This document shows, in pieces, positions 8,061 to 16,641 of a stretch of 42,762 bases of DNA; the stretch's first letter is position 1; each line of letters begins with the position of its first letter. The stretch comes from a bacterium (GTDB taxonomy: Bacteria; Bacteroidota; Bacteroidia; Flavobacteriales_D; Sanyastnellaceae), in NCBI GenBank assembly GCA_029979565.1, contig JAPOHG010000015.1:1-42762 (forward strand). Reading direction: 5' to 3'. A program made the position numbers and the translations under genes. Below the pieces are notes generated by a model. That model was not told the DNA's origin. It worked only from the letters and a program-made list of their open reading frames with translations, and ran no database searches.

Positions 8061-10468
8061 GATTCGGAGAATGTGCTGAGGAGCATGAGCAGGTCGCTGA
8101 CGGTACTCAGTTCGTCGCCGTCTACGTCTCCGATGCAGGGAGGTGCAACGCAACCGTAGTCAGAGAGGAAGAGCAGGATGTCCGTAACCGCAATCATGCC
8201 ATCGCCATCCAAATCGCCAGGGCATGGGCATTCATCAAGGCACGATCCGTCTTCAATGGTTGCTGCAGGATCGTAATTGCATGCTTCGAGGTCCGTGCAT
8301 CCCGCGCAGGATTCGAATTCACAACTTCCATCATCATTGCTTACCGACAAGTCAAAATTGCACGCTGCGACGTCTGTGCATCCGTAGCATGTATCATAAT
8401 CGCACGTACCGTCATCGACTGTCGCCGCGGGATTGTAATTGCATCCAGCGGGGTCAGTGCATCCCGGCGGATCCACATCCAAGCAGAGGTCCCATACGCT
8501 GATGTCTGCTGAGAAGTAGGCGCCCTGCGAACCGCTCCAACCGTTCCCGATCCGGATGAACCAGATGCCATTGCCTTCGGGAGCGTTGCCGATGGTGGCT
8601 GCTCCTGTGTATGAGCCCGATGCACTGTTATCCCAGGCATTGGGCCAGAACCCCGAGCTGGTACAGCCGAAGTCCATATCAAACCCGCCAATTTGCTTGC
8701 ACTCCCCGTCGGGAGCCTCGATGATGACGGTGAGGTCGCTGGCTTTGCTTTCATCCCCGTTGAGGTTCTCAAATTCCAAAAACACCGTCACCGCAGCCAC
8801 ATATCCGAATCCGCTCACGGCAATGGAAGCCGTCTCCCCGGGGCCCAGGGTGTCTGCGAGCGATATGACTGCTTCACAATTGCATGCACCTCCATTGGGC
8901 GAATAGAAACAACTCCCGTCGTCGACGACGTTGAATTCGTCGTAATTGCACGCCACCGGGTCGGTGCATCCATAACAGCTGGATCCGTCCCCTCCGCATT
9001 CTCCACAGATGTCCTCGGTCGCGCAAGAACCGTCGTTCAAGACCGCTTCCGGGTCGTAGTTGCACGCCCATTCAAAGGTGCAGCCGAAATATGCGCAACT
9101 CGTGGAGAATTCATCGCACGTGGTATAGCACGTGCCTTGACCACCGATCATGGGGATGAGGGCGGAGTTCTCGACGGTCGGGTGGAATTCGAGGTTGACC
9201 GACCCGCCAGCGACCGCATGGCAATAACTCATGATGGTGCCGACTTGAGGTGACGGCGTATTGGTGCAACCGCCTTCCGCCGTGTAGCAGTCGTCGATAG
9301 GACCGCCGGGCCAACCGCACCAGTGGGTGTGGTTGGAGCCGAAGTTGTGCCCAAACTCGTGGGCCACCACATTGAGGTTCCAGCTGTAGTTGTTCAAGTC
9401 GTAGATCGTGGTAGGGCTCAAGTAGGAACTGAATCCTACTGCGTAGGCTGCATTGCAGTTGACGCCGAGGTAAGCGATGCCGCCTGTTCCTGTATCGGTG
9501 CGCCGCGTCAGCAAATGAACAATGTCGCGGGGCCGGCTGGCGAGGTCTGGATTTTCGAGCCATTCCAACCGGAAGGCATCCAACATCGCACCGGCGTTGC
9601 CGGTAAAAGCCGCATACGGGTCCGTGGTTTCCCAAACGTTGACGTACGAAGCCGCGAGGTAGATGAGGTCGTTGAGTTCCGTTTGGTAAATCTCACTGAC
9701 CCCGGTAAGCAAGGCGAGGGCCCATTCTACGGAGGCATTGCAATCTGCGCCAAATTGGTTGTAGGTGTAGTAATCGATGTCCAGCGCGATTTCCACACAT
9801 TCTGTTACGGGGTTGCTTGGCAGGGGATTGGGGAGGCCCATGGGTTGCGGGGTCTGCACCTGATCGGCGAGCGTTTCAAGTCCGCACTCAAACTCAGGCG
9901 TAAACAGGGCATCTGCGGTAGCGTAGAGGACGAACAGGCCCGTTTCCCGGCCGTCGCATTCGAGTCCGCCCAATTCGTATTGCACCCCTTGGTACCGGAT
10001 GGCTCCAGCAATTTGACCATCCAAGAAGACGATGGACCCGTGGATGTCGTCATTGGCAATCCGGTAGCTCAATAAGCGCGGCGTATACAGTTCTGTTCGG
10101 AGGCCGTCTTTGGTCATGTGCCCGATTTCCAAATCCGAGCGATAGGCTTTGAATTCGTGCAAGATCACCGTTGTATGCGCACCCCCCGGAAAGGTCAAAG
10201 GCAATTCCCAGTATGCCGGCCGTTCGGCTTGCAGCGCGCTCCATACCTGTTCATCGGCTGAGAAGACCACGCTGGATGCTGCGTCACGGGTGGGGACGCA
10301 TGGAATGGCTTGCTGGTGGACTTGAAAAATGGCCGCCGGATCATACCACGAAGCACAACCGGAAGCATCTTGTCCAGAACCGAAGAGCGGGAGGACGGCC
10401 ATAAACAGTAGCAACCAGACGTCAATTCGTCGGTCGACCATCGCGCGAGGGGAGGTTTTGAGTGGCAT
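8048..10468 (-). CDS. Secreted reprolysin-like (M12B) zinc metalloprotease with P-like domain, Cys/Asp repeats and dockerin-like C-terminus
   Basis: An 806-residue exported protease. A signal sequence (about 10-33) is followed by a prodomain-like region and a zincin catalytic domain. The zinc site HEFGHNFGSNH is at 370-380, with ligands H370, H374 and H380 and general base E371; a downstream Met-turn reads TIMSYCH. Next come two Cys-framed repeats of the CxxxxACNYDP..DGSC type and a roughly 130-residue domain resembling the proprotein-convertase P domain. Three more Cys repeats follow, then a paired dockerin-like module at 746-806 (CPGDLDGDGMIAVTDILL and DVDGDELSTVSDLL) ending SCTP. The metalloprotease call is firm; substrate is unknown. 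There is no T9SS type A tail. It is divergent from the giant modular gene and followed by the overlapping lipoprotein gene. An alternative start is the Met at residue 10. Confidence 0.9.
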   Translation of the reverse strand: MPLKTSPRAMVDRRIDVWLLLFMAVLPLFGSGQDASGCASWYDPAAIFQVHQQAIPCVPTRDAASSVVFSADEQVWSALQAERPAYWELPLTFPGGAHTTVILHEFKAYRSDLEIGHMTKDGLRTELYTPRLLSYRIANDDIHGSIVFLDGQIAGAIRYQGVQYELGGLECDGRETGLFVLYATADALFTPEFECGLETLADQVQTPQPMGLPNPLPSNPVTECVEIALDIDYYTYNQFGADCNASVEWALALLTGVSEIYQTELNDLIYLAASYVNVWETTDPYAAFTGNAGAMLDAFRLEWLENPDLASRPRDIVHLLTRRTDTGTGGIAYLGVNCNAAYAVGFSSYLSPTTIYDLNNYSWNLNVVAHEFGHNFGSNHTHWCGWPGGPIDDCYTAEGGCTNTPSPQVGTIMSYCHAVAGGSVNLEFHPTVENSALIPMIGGQGTCYTTCDEFSTSCAYFGCTFEWACNYDPEAVLNDGSCATEDICGECGGDGSSCYGCTDPVACNYDEFNVVDDGSCFYSPNGGACNCEAVISLADTLGPGETASIAVSGFGYVAAVTVFLEFENLNGDESKASDLTVIIEAPDGECKQIGGFDMDFGCTSSGFWPNAWDNSASGSYTGAATIGNAPEGNGIWFIRIGNGWSGSQGAYFSADISVWDLCLDVDPPGCTDPAGCNYNPAATVDDGTCDYDTCYGCTDVAACNFDLSVSNDDGSCEFESCAGCTDLEACNYDPAATIEDGSCLDECPCPGDLDGDGMIAVTDILLFLSDYGCVAPPCIGDVDGDELSTVSDLLMLLSTFSESCTP

Positions 10469-10696
10469 TGGTGGTGATAATCAACGACTAAACTAGTGAA
10501 AAGAAGGGGAGTTCAATTTTTTGTTCTCGAAACGCAACTTCTGCCCGCCAGCTCCCGTATGCGGAGGCAGTATTCAACTCCCAAAACCGAAAAAATGGTT
10601 CAAAATCAACCCGCTGCAACCGTAATTAACTCGACGAATAGTGGTTTTAGGTTGATAAATTTTGTATATTTAAGTAGGAATTGGATTATATCCGCG
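10469..10696. promoter_or_regulatory. AT-rich divergent region between metalloprotease and giant protein genes
   Basis: A 228-base gap that becomes clearly AT-rich from about 10600. TAAATTTTG (10656-10664) lies 32 bases before the ATG at 10697 and is one base longer than a TAnnTTTG element, so it is a plausible -7 for the giant gene. An in-frame upstream GTG (10496) leads to a non-hydrophobic extension and is not a convincing start. I see no structural RNA here. Confidence 0.35.
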
Positions 10697-13600
10697 ATGA
10701 ATTACTTAACAATCACAACTGCTTGGAAGCGGTGTACACTGCTTTCACTTTCCACCTTGTTGCTGACAGCAACGGGGTTTTCCCAGTTCTTGGGATTGGA
10801 AAGCGAGGTCCATGCCACCTCAGAATACGGCACCACGTACCGCATCTATGCGGAATTCGGTTCTGCTACCGATGAGTGCGTTGCTGTTTACTCTGTAGGC
10901 GCATTGGAAAACAACCCTGTTACCCTTGAATTGGGTGTAACCACGTCATTCTACCAGAACGGCGGTGGTGCGAACCTGGGATCAGGCATCAATGCCTTCT
11001 TCCTGTCGATGATTCCCGAGATCGGGTACGACAGCTGGTTCACCATCGGTTCGACGACGAATGAGGATCCGACCATCTCGGCCATCGGGATGTCGGATGC
11101 GTTCACCGAGTTCAACAACGGCAATGGCTTCATCTTGGGTGAAGGCGCTGTCGGTGGAAGCTGGTACATCACACCGGGTTCGAATCCGCTCGCGTATGCG
11201 GGGGACGACGGCATGGTGCTCTTGGGACAATTCACAGCCGCGGACGATTCAACAGGAAACGCCGGACACGTGACGTGCGATTGGAACATCCAATGGCGCG
11301 ACGCAGAGAATACGTCCCACAACGAATTGGGTGCTACACACAACACAGCAGACAACGTGCCCGACGTGATGGGTTGCATGGATGAAGCAGCGTGCAACTA
11401 CAATCCAGCGGCAACAGCTGATGACGGTTCCTGTGATTACTTGGATGCATTGGATGAGTGCGGAGGCACTTGTGAAGCGGATGCCGACGCGGATGGCATT
11501 TGCGACGATGTGGACGATTGTGTAGGTGAATTGGACGCTTGCGGTGTTTGCAATGGACCGGGTGAGATTTATGAATGCGGATGTGCAGATATTCCTGAAG
11601 GAGATTGCGACTGCGCAGGCAACGGACCGGATGCCGGTTACGACTGCGATGGCAACTGTTTGGCTGATACCGACGGCGATGGCGTTTGCGATGCAAATGA
11701 AATTCCCGGGTGTACCGATGAAACGGCATGCAACTACAACGCCTCCGCTACCGATGATAACGGTTCTTGCGCGACCCTCGACGAGTGTGGCGTATGTGGC
11801 GGCGACGGCATCGCTGAAGGCGCATGCGATTGTGAGGGCAACACCGTTGACGAATGCGGTGATTGCGGCGGAGACGGCATTGCCGAAGGCACGTGCGATT
11901 GCGAAGGCACCCTTCCGGATGCCGGCTACGATTGTGACGGCAACTGCCTGAACGATGCGGACAGCGATGGCGTTTGCGATGAATTTGAAACGAGCGGATG
12001 CACGGATTCAACTGCATGCAACTACAATGCCAACGCGACAGACGAAGACGGATCCTGCACGTACGCTGACGCTGGCTACGACTGCGACGGCGTATGCTTG
12101 AACGACGCTGATGGCGACGGTGTATGCGACGAGTTTGAGATCGCAGGCTGCCAGGACGCTGAGGCGTGCAACTACGATGCCGACGCAACCGATGAAGACG
12201 GTTCATGCACGTACGCTGATGCTGGCTACGACTGCAATGGCGTTTGCTTGAACGATACAGATGGCGACGGTGTGTGCGACGAGTTCGAAATCACGGGCTG
12301 CCAAGACGCTGAGGCCTGCAACTACAATGCTGACGCCACCGACGAAGACGGTTCGTGTACGTACGCTGATGCCGGCTACGACTGCGACGGCGTTTGCTTG
12401 AACGATGCGGACAGCGACGGCGTATGCGACGAATTTGAAATTGCCGGTTGTACCGACGAATTGGCACTCAACTACAGTGAAGAGGCGACCGATGATGATG
12501 GATCGTGCATCCTTTCTGAATACCCATTCTTGCATGCCGAAGTGCACGCCGAGACGGATTCTGGAACGACGTACCGCGTGTATGCTCATTTCGAGAATGC
12601 AGCGGATGAGTGCATTGCATTGTTTGCTGTTGGAACGGCCGAATTGGATCCGGTGGACTTGGAACTGGACGTAACGACTTCGTTCTGGCAAAGCGCAGTT
12701 GGGTCGAACCTCGGAAGCGGTTTCAACCCCTTCTTCATTCCCATGTTCCCCGATGCAGCTTATGACAGCTGGTTGACCATTGGATCGGAATCCATCGACG
12801 ACGAACCGGTAAGCTCGGTCGGAATGACCAGCGCCTTTGAAGCATTCAATGAAGGTAACGGCTTCATCTTGAATGGACCTTCCGGAGGGAGTTGGTACGT
12901 GACGCCAAACTCCAACCCACTTGCTGTGGCCGGTGAGGACGGCAAGGTCTTGTTGGCCCAGTTGACGGTGACGAACGACGAGATGGGCGAACCCGGCGAT
13001 GTCAGCGGTTTGTGGAACATGCAATGGCGCGATGCCACGGGAACGTCCATGGAAAACCGCGAGTTGTACTTCACGACTGGTGATTACGTGCCGCCACTCG
13101 ATGGCTGTACGGATGAAACGGCCTGCAACTACAATCCTGCAGCAACCGACGACGACGGCTCGTGCCTGCAAAACGACGAATGCGGCGTTTGTGGAGGCGA
13201 CGGCATCGCTGAGGGCGCGTGCGATTGTGAAGGCAATTTGCCAGATGCGGGTTACGACTGCGACGGCGTGTGCTTGACGGATACCGACGGCGACGGGGTA
13301 TGCGATGAATTTGAAATTGCTGGATGTACCGACGCGGCAGCTTGCAACTACGACCCCACGGCGACGGAAGACGATGCCTCGTGCGCTTCACTCGATGAGT
13401 GCGGAGTATGCGGCGGGGAGGGCATTGCCGAAGGCGCCTGCGATTGCGATGGCAACTTCCCAGCAGCCGGCTACGACTGCGACGGCGTTTGCTTGACCGA
13501 CACCGACGGTGACGGCGTTTGCGATGAATTCGAGATCGCCGGTTGCACCGACGCGACCGCATGCAACTACAATGCAGGCGCGACCGACGCAGACGATTCT

Positions 13601-16534
13601 TGCACCTACCCCGAAGAAGGCGAAGACTGCAACGGGGATTGCTTGAACGACCACGATGGCGATGGTGTGTGCGATGATGCGGAAATTCTTGGCTGCACCT
13701 CATCGTCTGCAACGAACTACGATGCTGCGGCAACGGACGACGATGGATCTTGCGAATGGCCAGAAGGGTTGTTCACTGGATTGAGTTACGAATTGATCGG
13801 GCATGACCTCATCGAAGGAACGTCCACCTACCGTTTGTATGCAGACTTCAACCCGGACACCTTGATCCAGGTCGTTGCTTGCTTCGGTACAGCTGATACA
13901 CCCTGGGAAATCAGTTCGACAGAAGGATTCCACCAGGATGAGTTGGGCGCATTGTTGGCCCACGACATCAATCCGGAACTCTTCCCGTTCTTCCCGGACC
14001 TTGAGTACGACACGTGGATTGCCTTGGGAGGAGGCCCCGGTTCAGACATTGAATTGCAGTCTGTTGGACTTGCTAATTTCTTCACGGACTTCGAAGACAA
14101 CGGTTCCGATGTTCTTGTCAATACGGCCGTTGGTGCCAGCTTGTATTACATCCCCGGTCCAGACGGCAGTGTGCTTTCGTTTGTGCAGGAAGGCAAGATG
14201 CTGCTCGGACAATTCACCACAAGCGGGGTGACCTCGGTCAAGTACAATCTGCAATTCCGCGATGCAACGAGCATGACGCATTACGCCACGGACTTGAACC
14301 TCGTGTTCCCAACGTTCGGCGTAGGGTGTACGGATGCTACAGCGTGCAACTATGACATTGAAGCAACCGACGATGACGGCACGTGCTACTACAGCACCGA
14401 GCACGTTGATTGCGATGGCAACTGCTATTCCGACACCGACGGTGATGGCATCTGCGATGGTCAAGAAATCGCCGGGTGTACCGACCCGACGGCCTACAAC
14501 TACGACGAAACGGCAACGGATGAAGACGGCACTTGCTTGGAGGCCGGATGTTTTGACGAGTTGGCTTGTAACTACGATCCTACCGCCGATGTTGATGTGC
14601 CGGAGACGTGTGAATACGCCGGTGCGTTCTCGGACTGTGACGGTGTGTGCAACGGCGACTACGAAGGCGACGGTGTGGACGAGTGCGACGAAGTATGGGG
14701 CTGTGCTTCTGCTTCAGCAAACAACTACGACCCGCTGGCGACCAACGACGATGGCTCGTGTGAGTGGGGCGACGGCTCGTTCCAAGGCCTCACGTACGAG
14801 GTTGTAGGCGACAGCACGGTTGAAGCTTATACCACTTACCGCGTGTATGCCCAGTTCGATCCGGAAGCGGACATTGACATGACCTCGTTGTTCGGAAATG
14901 CTGAATTCCCTTGGTGGACCACCACGATGGGTACCTTCTACCAGCATCCGCTTGGTGAAGATTTCGGTGGCAACATCAACCCGGGCTTCTTCAGTTACTT
15001 CCCCGAATTGGAATACGATTCGTGGTTGACCATCGGTGCCGCGCCAGGGGATTACAATGCCTTGGCCCAACAGAACATGTACTTGCACCTGCCTTCATTC
15101 AATGCAGGTGAGGACATGATCATCGATACCGAAGAAGGTGCTCAAATCTTCTTGAACCCCGGTGCATCGGAGACGCAGGGTGTGCCTGATGCAGACGGTC
15201 GTTTGCTCCTTGGACAGTTCACGACCGATGGCGTGGTGTTCTTGCGGTCCAACATCAAGTTCGAATTGGGCGGTCAATTGACCCAATACGAAGACTTGGA
15301 GCTCACCTTCCCGTTGATCGCGGGCGGTTGCACCGATCCATTGGCTTCCAACTACGATGAGACGGCCAACTTCGATGACCTCTCGTGCTACTACTTCGGA
15401 TGTACGGATGAGACTGCGGACAACTACAACCCAGCTGCCACGTTGAGCGACGGAACGTGTGATTACACCGGTTGCATGGATCCTGAGGCGGACAACTATG
15501 ACGCTGAGGCGAACACGGGTGATCAAGAAGCGTTGTGTGAGTACGAAGGGTGTACGGATGCTGCGGCCGATAACTACGATCCAGAGGCGAACGTCGAAGA
15601 CGGCAGCTGCTTGTACACGGGGTGCATGGACGCGCAGGCGGACAACTACGACCCGCAAGCCAACACCGGAGACCAAGAAGCACTTTGTGAGTACGAAGGC
15701 TGCATGGATCCGGAGGCGGATAACTACGACGCCGGCGCCAACGTGGAAGACGGTTCTTGCTTGTACAGCGGCTGCATGGACGCAGAAGCGGACAACTACG
15801 ACCCGCAGGCCAACACGGGCGATCAAGAAGCCTTATGCGAATACGAAGGCTGCACGGACCCCATCGCAGACAACTACGATGCCGGTGCCAATGTAGACGA
15901 CGGATCGTGCTTGTACAGCGGTTGCATGGACGCGGAAGCGGACAACTACAACCCGCAGGCCAATGCAGGTGACCAGGAAGCGCTCTGTGAATACGAAGGC
16001 TGCACAGATTCAGCGGCCGACAACTACGACCCCGATGCCAACGTGGATGACGGTTCATGTGTCGTTGCCGGTTGCATGTACGAAGCTGCAGCTAACTACA
16101 ACCCTGCAGCCACATACGATGACATGACGTGCGACTTTACGTGCGCTGCACAAGGGTGTACCGACGCAGCAGCATCGAACTACGATGCCGATGCGGAAGA
16201 GGACAACGGCTCGTGCTTGTACGCCGGTTGCACCAGCGTGGACGCGACCAACTACAACCCGAACGCCTTCGGCGATGACGGTTCGTGTGAATTCGCAGGC
16301 TGCATGAACGAGCTCGCTTGCAACTACGATGCTTCAGCGACCTCCGACGACGGATCGTGCCTCATCGTGGGCTGCATGGATCCGGAGGGATTGAACTTCG
16401 ATGCCGGAGCCAACTTCCCAGGCGGTTGCGACTATCCGGATGCATGTCCGGGTGACATCAATGGTGACTTGTTCATCGATGTCAGTGACCTCCTCACGTT
16501 CTTCCAATACTACGGAACAGCGTGCCCAGAATAA
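10697..16534 (+). CDS. Giant secreted Cys/Asp-rich modular protein with four copies of an unnamed domain and dockerin-like C-terminus
   Basis: A 1945-residue exported protein, probably a calcium-binding surface or matrix protein. The start is the ATG giving a clean signal peptide (residues 1-30, ending TGFSQ). Four copies of a ~185-195-residue domain lie at about 31-226, 609-803, 1025-1210 and 1361-1544. They share TYR(V/I/L)YA, F(Y/W/H)Q, YD(S/T)W and LLGQ/LLAQ signatures. Between them are blocks of Cys-framed repeats ([16 protein letters not shown]) alternating with thrombospondin type 3-like stretches ([12 protein letters not shown]) and [10 protein letters not shown] units. After the fourth domain come 15 Cys-framed repeats (1545-1916), then one dockerin-like motif ([17 protein letters not shown]) ending ACPE. 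The protein is extremely acidic. No enzymatic motif is visible. Adhesin or structural scaffold is the best inference. A strong terminator follows at 16581. Confidence 0.85.
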   Translation: MNYLTITTAWKRCTLLSLSTLLLTATGFSQFLGLESEVHATSEYGTTYRIYAEFGSATDECVAVYSVGALENNPVTLELGVTTSFYQNGGGANLGSGINAFFLSMIPEIGYDSWFTIGSTTNEDPTISAIGMSDAFTEFNNGNGFILGEGAVGGSWYITPGSNPLAYAGDDGMVLLGQFTAADDSTGNAGHVTCDWNIQWRDAENTSHNELGATHNTADNVPDVMGCMDEAACNYNPAATADDGSCDYLDALDECGGTCEADADADGICDDVDDCVGELDACGVCNGPGEIYECGCADIPEGDCDCAGNGPDAGYDCDGNCLADTDGDGVCDANEIPGCTDETACNYNASATDDNGSCATLDECGVCGGDGIAEGACDCEGNTVDECGDCGGDGIAEGTCDCEGTLPDAGYDCDGNCLNDADSDGVCDEFETSGCTDSTACNYNANATDEDGSCTYADAGYDCDGVCLNDADGDGVCDEFEIAGCQDAEACNYDADATDEDGSCTYADAGYDCNGVCLNDTDGDGVCDEFEITGCQDAEACNYNADATDEDGSCTYADAGYDCDGVCLNDADSDGVCDEFEIAGCTDELALNYSEEATDDDGSCILSEYPFLHAEVHAETDSGTTYRVYAHFENAADECIALFAVGTAELDPVDLELDVTTSFWQSAVGSNLGSGFNPFFIPMFPDAAYDSWLTIGSESIDDEPVSSVGMTSAFEAFNEGNGFILNGPSGGSWYVTPNSNPLAVAGEDGKVLLAQLTVTNDEMGEPGDVSGLWNMQWRDATGTSMENRELYFTTGDYVPPLDGCTDETACNYNPAATDDDGSCLQNDECGVCGGDGIAEGACDCEGNLPDAGYDCDGVCLTDTDGDGVCDEFEIAGCTDAAACNYDPTATEDDASCASLDECGVCGGEGIAEGACDCDGNFPAAGYDCDGVCLTDTDGDGVCDEFEIAGCTDATACNYNAGATDADDSCTYPEEGEDCNGDCLNDHDGDGVCDDAEILGCTSSSATNYDAAATDDDGSCEWPEGLFTGLSYELIGHDLIEGTSTYRLYADFNPDTLIQVVACFGTADTPWEISSTEGFHQDELGALLAHDINPELFPFFPDLEYDTWIALGGGPGSDIELQSVGLANFFTDFEDNGSDVLVNTAVGASLYYIPGPDGSVLSFVQEGKMLLGQFTTSGVTSVKYNLQFRDATSMTHYATDLNLVFPTFGVGCTDATACNYDIEATDDDGTCYYSTEHVDCDGNCYSDTDGDGICDGQEIAGCTDPTAYNYDETATDEDGTCLEAGCFDELACNYDPTADVDVPETCEYAGAFSDCDGVCNGDYEGDGVDECDEVWGCASASANNYDPLATNDDGSCEWGDGSFQGLTYEVVGDSTVEAYTTYRVYAQFDPEADIDMTSLFGNAEFPWWTTTMGTFYQHPLGEDFGGNINPGFFSYFPELEYDSWLTIGAAPGDYNALAQQNMYLHLPSFNAGEDMIIDTEEGAQIFLNPGASETQGVPDADGRLLLGQFTTDGVVFLRSNIKFELGGQLTQYEDLELTFPLIAGGCTDPLASNYDETANFDDLSCYYFGCTDETADNYNPAATLSDGTCDYTGCMDPEADNYDAEANTGDQEALCEYEGCTDAAADNYDPEANVEDGSCLYTGCMDAQADNYDPQANTGDQEALCEYEGCMDPEADNYDAGANVEDGSCLYSGCMDAEADNYDPQANTGDQEALCEYEGCTDPIADNYDAGANVDDGSCLYSGCMDAEADNYNPQANAGDQEALCEYEGCTDSAADNYDPDANVDDGSCVVAGCMYEAAANYNPAATYDDMTCDFTCAAQGCTDAAASNYDADAEEDNGSCLYAGCTSVDATNYNPNAFGDDGSCEFAGCMNELACNYDASATSDDGSCLIVGCMDPEGLNFDAGANFPGGCDYPDACPGDINGDLFIDVSDLLTFFQYYGTACPE
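11999..12448 (+). repeat. Tandem repeat, three 150-base units inside the giant gene
   Basis: Three units start at 11999, 12149 and 12299. Each encodes 50 residues: a 20-residue Cys-framed repeat ([15 protein letters not shown]) plus a 30-residue [14 protein letters not shown] segment with a TSP3-like [10 protein letters not shown]. Units are close at DNA level, with mostly third-position differences, which suggests recent duplication or gene conversion. The reading frame is preserved because 150 is a multiple of 3. Confidence 0.85.
15473..16072 (+). repeat. Tandem repeat, four 150-base units inside the giant gene
   Basis: Four units start at 15473, 15623, 15773 and 15923. Each encodes a 26-residue repeat ending [11 protein letters not shown] followed by a 24-residue repeat with DGSCLY (DGSCVV in the last). 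The unit length equals that of the array at 11999-12448, although the encoded pattern differs. The higher-order pairing shows that expansion occurred by two-repeat blocks. Confidence 0.85.
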
Positions 16535-16580
16535 TGAACCTAACCGTTTGGACCAACTGTCCAAATTTCACTTGAATGAC

Positions 16581-16614
16581 AGAGCCGCCCCTTCCCGGGC
16601 GGCTCTTTCTTTTC
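16581..16614 (+). terminator. Rho-independent terminator after the giant gene
   Basis: AGAGCCGCCC (16581-16590) pairs perfectly with GGGCGGCTCT (16597-16606) around a six-base loop and runs into TTTCTTTT. It ends transcription of the giant gene and shows that an ATG at 16576, upstream of it, is not the start of the next gene. Confidence 0.92.
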
Positions 16615-16630
16615 CCAGTTGTTGCTCCCT

Positions 16631-16638
16631 TATTTTTG
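16631..16638 (+). promoter_or_regulatory. Bacteroidota -7 element TATTTTTG for the Asp-box protein gene
   Basis: TATTTTTG matches TAnnTTTG exactly and ends three bases before the ATG at 16642. TTTC (16606-16609) lies 21 bases upstream as a possible weak -33. Transcription would start at or within a base or two of the ATG, giving a leaderless or near-leaderless mRNA. Confidence 0.55.
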
Positions 16639-16641
16639 GGC

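Noticed and set aside
12203-13171. 322-codon antisense frame in the giant gene
   Set aside because: Periodic sequence is the mirror of the Asp/Cys repeats on the sense strand.
11999-16072. Regular repeats considered as a CRISPR array
   Set aside because: Repeats are coding, in frame, with no unique spacers and no cas genes; the period is 150 bases.
16576-16641. ATG at 16576 as the start of the Asp-box gene
   Set aside because: It precedes a perfect terminator hairpin; the ATG at 16642 gives a clean signal peptide and follows a -7 element.
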